The position numbers and the translations under genes are program-made. The notes below the pieces were generated by a model that saw nothing but the letters and a program-made list of their open reading frames with translations, made no database searches and was not told where the DNA came from. DNA of 64,000 nucleotides from G963676095 sp963676095. GTDB lineage: Bacteria > Bacteroidota > Bacteroidia > Bacteroidales > Prolixibacteraceae. The first letter of the stretch is position 1. Each line of letters starts with the position of its first letter. Positions 60,908 through 64,000 of this stretch are shown piece by piece. The stretch covers positions 6,448,001-6,512,000 of the forward strand of contig OY781040.1 in the NCBI GenBank assembly GCA_963676095.1. Reading direction: 5' to 3'.

Positions 60908-61492
60908 ATGCAATCAATAAACGGAATAGAGGAGAAAGAGTTGGTCGAACGTGTTAAACGGGGCGAGGAGACCGCTTTTGAGTTACTTTTTCGTTTTTAT
61001 TATCCCGGGTTGGTGCTTTATGCCATGCAATTTACAGTTGACCGGGATGAAGCGGAGGAAATTGTCCAGGATTTCTTTGTCCGTTTTTGGCAGAAACATT
61101 CCTGTCTGAAACCTTCGGATTCTTTAAAAAATTACTTTTTCTCGTCAGTCAGGAACAGTAGTCTTAATTTGCTGAAACATAAGAAGGTTGAACGTGTCTA
61201 CATCGAAGAATTAAAACAGCTTTCAGAATCGGATAACCTGATTTATCATCATGACCTGTATATTACCTCTGAGCTTCAGGAAAAAATAGAGAAGGCTATT
61301 GACCTTCTTCCGGAAAAGTGCCGGGAGATATTTATTATGAGCCGTATTAAAGGGATGAAGAGTGAAGAAATAGCCCTGGCCCTTGATCTCTCCCAACGGA
61401 CCGTGGAAACCCAGATTTACAAGGCAATAAAAGTGATGAAAGTCGAATTAAAAGACTATATCGGGCTTCTTTTTTTCCTGGGAATTTTATAA
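60908..61492 (+). CDS. ECF sigma factor of the SusC/FecR-linked type
   Basis: A 194-residue sigma factor of the Bacteroides expansion type. Region 2 is FELLFRFYYPGLVLYAMQFTVDRDEAEEIVQDFFVRFWQK followed by LKNYFFSSVRNSSLNLLKHKK. Region 4 is LPEKCREIFIMSRIKGMKSEEIALALDLSQRTVETQIYKAIKVMK. It is the first gene of a cell-surface signalling unit with FecR and an STN-containing SusC receptor. In the Fec-type model, ligand binding to the receptor releases this sigma from FecR to transcribe the transport operon. The C-terminal hydrophobic GLLFFLGIL is common in this subfamily. Confidence 0.94.
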   Translation: MQSINGIEEKELVERVKRGEETAFELLFRFYYPGLVLYAMQFTVDRDEAEEIVQDFFVRFWQKHSCLKPSDSLKNYFFSSVRNSSLNLLKHKKVERVYIEELKQLSESDNLIYHHDLYITSELQEKIEKAIDLLPEKCREIFIMSRIKGMKSEEIALALDLSQRTVETQIYKAIKVMKVELKDYIGLLFFLGIL

Positions 61493-61602
61493 TTGCGGCA
61501 GGTTCTCGCTTTCATGATCATAAAAATGATCGTTAAGCGTACGTATGTTTTTTCTTTTAGTTGTATATAGAGTGTTGATGTTAAAAAAAGGTGTAATTTC
61601 AG

Positions 61603-62583
61603 ATGCCAGCAAAAGAAGGAACAGGACAGAGCCTAAAAGAATTTATTTCATCCAGACGGCAGATGCAGCCAGATCAGCAGATTGGTGAATCAAGGGCCGT
61701 TATTTCAGCTATCGACAGCATTAATACCGATGACGCTTACCGAAGCGTGAAAAGCAGAATTTCCGGGATCAACCGGCGGTCTGTTTATTTCGAACAGTTC
61801 AGGCGGATTGCTGCTATCCTGTTTTTTCCGTTGTTGCTTGTTTCGGTTTTATATTTTCTTAGCCTGAAAGATAAATCCCGTTTTCCGGAAATGTCGGTCC
61901 AGCAACTAACCAGTCCGGCGGGGGTACGTTCGCAGGTAACCTTACCCGACGGAACGCAGGTTTGGCTGAATGGAGAGAGCACGATAAAATATTCGCTGCC
62001 TTTTAATAACCAGACCCGTAATGTGGATTTGGAAGGAGAAGCATTTTTTGATGTAACCAGGAACCCGAAGTCTCCTTTCCTGGTCAGCATGCCCCATGCA
62101 ACGGTCCGTGTATTGGGAACCATGTTCAACTGCAAAGCTTATCCGGGAGAGAAAACCGAAGTTACTTTGGCAAAGGGTAAAGTCCGCCTGGGGACCGATC
62201 CGGTAAATTCGGAAAAAAAAGACTACATCCTTTCTCCGGGTGAGCATGCAGTGATCAATAGTACCGGGCAGATAAAAATAAATAAGGAAAATATAGATAA
62301 ATATATTGCCTGGCATACGGGATTTCTTGTTTTCGACGATTCGCCGTTGCCTGAAGTTGTCGAAAAGCTTGAACGGTGGTACGGCGTTGATGTTTCTGTG
62401 CGGGATACACAACTGTTATCCTCAAGGATTACAACCACGTTTGAAAATGAACCGCTCCGGCAGGTACTGGAACTTCTGGAACTGGCCTCTCCGCTAAAGA
62501 TTGATTATGTCCCTGCAACAATTAATACAAAAACAGGGGAACAGGTAAAATCAAAAGTTATTATATCCGGAAAAACCAACTAA
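61603..62583 (+). CDS. FecR family anti-sigma factor / regulator
   Basis: A 326-residue inner-membrane regulator. The cytoplasmic N-terminus (1-60) binds the sigma factor, a single helix lies at about residues 68-83 (RIAAILFFPLLLVSVLYFL), and the periplasmic FecR domain has QQLTSPAGVRSQVTLPDGTQVWLNGESTIKYSLPF and VDLEGEAFFDVTRNPKSPFLVSMPHATVRVLGTMFNCKAY. The C-terminal STN-like DUF4974 domain contains FDDSPLPEVVEKLERWYGVDV and LRQVLELLELASPLKI. The 110 bases before it contain a small hairpin (GATCAT-aaaa-ATGATC, 61516-61531). It would pass signals from the SusC receptor plug to the sigma factor. Confidence 0.94.
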   Translation: MPAKEGTGQSLKEFISSRRQMQPDQQIGESRAVISAIDSINTDDAYRSVKSRISGINRRSVYFEQFRRIAAILFFPLLLVSVLYFLSLKDKSRFPEMSVQQLTSPAGVRSQVTLPDGTQVWLNGESTIKYSLPFNNQTRNVDLEGEAFFDVTRNPKSPFLVSMPHATVRVLGTMFNCKAYPGEKTEVTLAKGKVRLGTDPVNSEKKDYILSPGEHAVINSTGQIKINKENIDKYIAWHTGFLVFDDSPLPEVVEKLERWYGVDVSVRDTQLLSSRITTTFENEPLRQVLELLELASPLKIDYVPATINTKTGEQVKSKVIISGKTN

Positions 62584-62620
62584 TACAGATATGCCTATGT
62601 AAACTACTTAACTAAAAAAA

Positions 62621-62666
62621 GAGGGAAGTGCTCCAACACCTCCCTCCGCTTTAGCCCGAAACGGGC
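62621..62666 (+). promoter_or_regulatory. Paired hairpins in the leader between fecR and susC
   Basis: GAGGGA-A-GTG pairs with CAC-C-TCCCTC across a 6-base loop, then GCCCG-AAA-CGGGC forms a second tight hairpin. Neither is followed by a T-run. Their position 33 bases before the susC ATG suggests control of the receptor's translation or mRNA stability relative to the regulators. Confidence 0.5.
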
Positions 62667-62698
62667 CAATAAAAGTAATTAATTAACAATTCAAATTT

Positions 62699-64000
62699 AT
62701 GAAAAAAAAGACGAATCAGCTATGCCCTCTTTTTTGCGGGCATAGAAAAACTTTTGTTATTATGCGTATTACTGTTTTTCTCTTCCTGATCAGCGCATTT
62801 CAGGTTATTGCTGAAAATAGCTATTCCCAGTTAGCCAGGCTCTCATTGAATCTGAAAAATACCACGATTAAAGAGGTCCTGTCTGCAATCGAAGAACAAA
62901 GCGACTTCTACTTTTTATATGACAGCAAGCTAATCGATGTTCAAAAAAAAGTGGATGTCTCCGTGAAGGATCAAAGTATTGATCAAATCCTTAAGATGAT
63001 TTTTCGTGATGAAAATGTCGAATTTTTGATAAGGGACAGGCATATTGTTCTGACCCCTGCCGTTCAAATCAGTCAGCAAAACAAAAACGGAACGATAACC
63101 GGAAAGGTTACCGATTCCTCCGGGAGTCCCTTGCCTGGCGTAACCATTGTGGTGAAAGGTACTTCACAGGGAACGATTACCGATTCTGATGGCCGGTATT
63201 CCCTGGCTAAAGTCCCCGGAGATGCGGTACTTCTCTTTTCTTTTGTGGGGATGAAAAACCAGGAAGTTGCCGTTGCCGGAAAGATGAATATTAATGTCAG
63301 GATGCAGGACGAGACAATAGGACTGGAAGAGGTCGTCGCAATCGGATACGGAACGATGCAGAAGAGCGATGTTACTTCTTCAATCAGCGAAGTTAATGTC
63401 GACCAGTTAAGCCGTCAAACGACTTCTTCGTTGGATCAGTCGCTGCAAGGATTGATTCCCGGGGTACAGGTCGAGCAAACTACGGGTAATCCCGGAGGGA
63501 GCAGCTCGATCCGGATCAGGGGAAGCAGTTCTGTCGGGGCAGGAAGCGACCCGCTGTTTGTAATTGATGGCAATCCGATGCCGGAATCATATGGTAAGGA
63601 CCAGAACCCTCTGTCCTGGCTGAATTCAAATGATATTGAGTCGGTTACAGTATTAAAAGATGCTTCTTCTACGGCTATTTATGGTTCAAGGGGATCAAAC
63701 GGCGTGATCCTGATAACGACAAAATCAGGAAAGGAGGGAAAGACCATCGTTAACTTCAATGCAAGCGTCGGAATACAGAATATTATGAAGAATTCCAAGC
63801 TGGATGTTATGAATGCTCATGAATTTGCAACCTGGCGCTACGAAAATGCTGAGGATTTTGCAAATTACTACGGAACCGCATTCGATGTTGAAGACGATTA
63901 TGCAAATCCTGATGCTTACGGTAAAGGGACCGATTGGCAGGAGGAGTTATTGCAAACGGGTGTTGTCCAGGATTATAATGTAAGTGTTTCTCATGGTTCC
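62699..64000 (+). CDS. SusC-type TonB-dependent receptor with STN domain, C-terminus beyond window
   Basis: The frame is open from ATG 62699 to the edge (434 codons). After a signal segment (FVIMRITVFLFLISAFQVIAENSYSQ), a secretin/TonB STN domain lies at about 45-125 (LSLNLKNTTIKEVLSAIEEQSDFYFLYD; DVSVKDQSIDQILKMIF). A carboxypeptidase-like domain follows at about 133-210 (GTITGKVTDSSGSPLPGVTIVVKGTSQGTITDSDGRYSL), and then a plug with the SusC motif LEEVVAIGYGTMQKSDVTSSIS and the TonB-type plug text IRIRGSSSVGAGSDPLFVIDGNPM. STN domains mark receptors that signal through FecR, matching the two genes upstream. It imports a glycan or peptide ligand that cannot be named from this part. Confidence 0.95.
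   Translation, partial: MKKKTNQLCPLFCGHRKTFVIMRITVFLFLISAFQVIAENSYSQLARLSLNLKNTTIKEVLSAIEEQSDFYFLYDSKLIDVQKKVDVSVKDQSIDQILKMIFRDENVEFLIRDRHIVLTPAVQISQQNKNGTITGKVTDSSGSPLPGVTIVVKGTSQGTITDSDGRYSLAKVPGDAVLLFSFVGMKNQEVAVAGKMNINVRMQDETIGLEEVVAIGYGTMQKSDVTSSISEVNVDQLSRQTTSSLDQSLQGLIPGVQVEQTTGNPGGSSSIRIRGSSSVGAGSDPLFVIDGNPMPESYGKDQNPLSWLNSNDIESVTVLKDASSTAIYGSRGSNGVILITTKSGKEGKTIVNFNASVGIQNIMKNSKLDVMNAHEFATWRYENAEDFANYYGTAFDVEDDYANPDAYGKGTDWQEELLQTGVVQDYNVSVSHGS

Noticed and set aside
60394..60913. Two overlapping minus-strand frames (155 and 164 codons) through the 41-bp array
   Set aside because: They arise because a 41-base unit without stops stays open in several frames. The peptides only cycle through the array, with no start signals or domain.
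1..64000. tRNA, rRNA and replication-origin features
   Set aside because: None was recognised by reading, though a tRNA search program was not run, so a missed tRNA cannot be fully excluded.

Overview
The window is a chromosomal segment of a Bacteroidota bacterium, most likely in the order Bacteroidales/Marinilabiliales. This rests on family content: a SusC-type TonB receptor carrying an STN domain behind an ECF sigma/FecR pair, a PorT-like outer-membrane barrel, LytS/LytTR regulators, four ECF sigma factors, and several -7 boxes of the Bacteroidota form TAnnTTTG a short way upstream of genes. No rRNA, tRNA, CRISPR array or classical insertion sequence was recognised. The two edge genes are cut by the window.

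Layout. 1-12.5 kb is core housekeeping: a partial conserved protein, uvrA, an ECF sigma factor followed by a tiny 57-residue ORF, ftsK-lolA, pyk, aroQ and xerD. 12.7-14.3 kb holds ATP-dependent PEP carboxykinase, which needs a one-base frame correction. 14.4-21.4 kb has a TIGR01777 epimerase, PBP1A and two tandem ClC transporters with CBS domains. 21.9-28.0 kb is a complete enzyme set for trans-4-hydroxy-L-proline to 2-oxoglutarate (epimerase, FAD dehydrogenase, DapA-like deaminase, semialdehyde dehydrogenase) with a divergent AraC regulator. 28.3-32.2 kb carries an outer-membrane barrel, a free-standing ThrRS-type editing domain, TatD, TcdA and a lipoprotein. 32.3-37.8 kb has two ECF sigma operons, one with an anti-sigma-like protein and a putative adhesin, the other with a small membrane protein and an MsbA-type ABC exporter. 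37.9-43.6 kb has nspC, dapA, ligA and ridA. 43.7-47.2 kb is a three-gene LytS / inactive M2-peptidase-like lipoprotein / LytTR operon. 51.7-60.4 kb holds an aminotransferase, fumarase, an ornithine carbamoyltransferase, an ABC-F ATPase, endonuclease III, an anaerobic sulfatase-maturase-type radical SAM enzyme and YjbQ. 60.9-64 kb is an ECF sigma / FecR / SusC signalling unit.

The unusual part is the repeat DNA. Seven intergenic blocks (about 4 kb in total) are built from short degenerate units, mostly with an 8-bp period, in both orientations and often ending within a few bases of a stop codon. Two pairs of near-identical copies differ by exactly one 8-bp unit, so the octamer appears to be the unit of gain and loss. 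One inverted pair brackets a 4.3 kb gene block. A 1.1 kb module carrying an Rpn-family PD-(D/E)XK nuclease gene is present twice inside these repeats. Separately, a 41-bp tandem array (10 units plus a partial one) lies just upstream of the SusC-linked sigma factor. Its units carry one of two alternative perfect 11-bp palindromes that swap both arms together, plus a second hairpin with compensated changes. These repeat systems and the pseudo-peptidase in the LytS/LytR operon are the best candidates for something undescribed.
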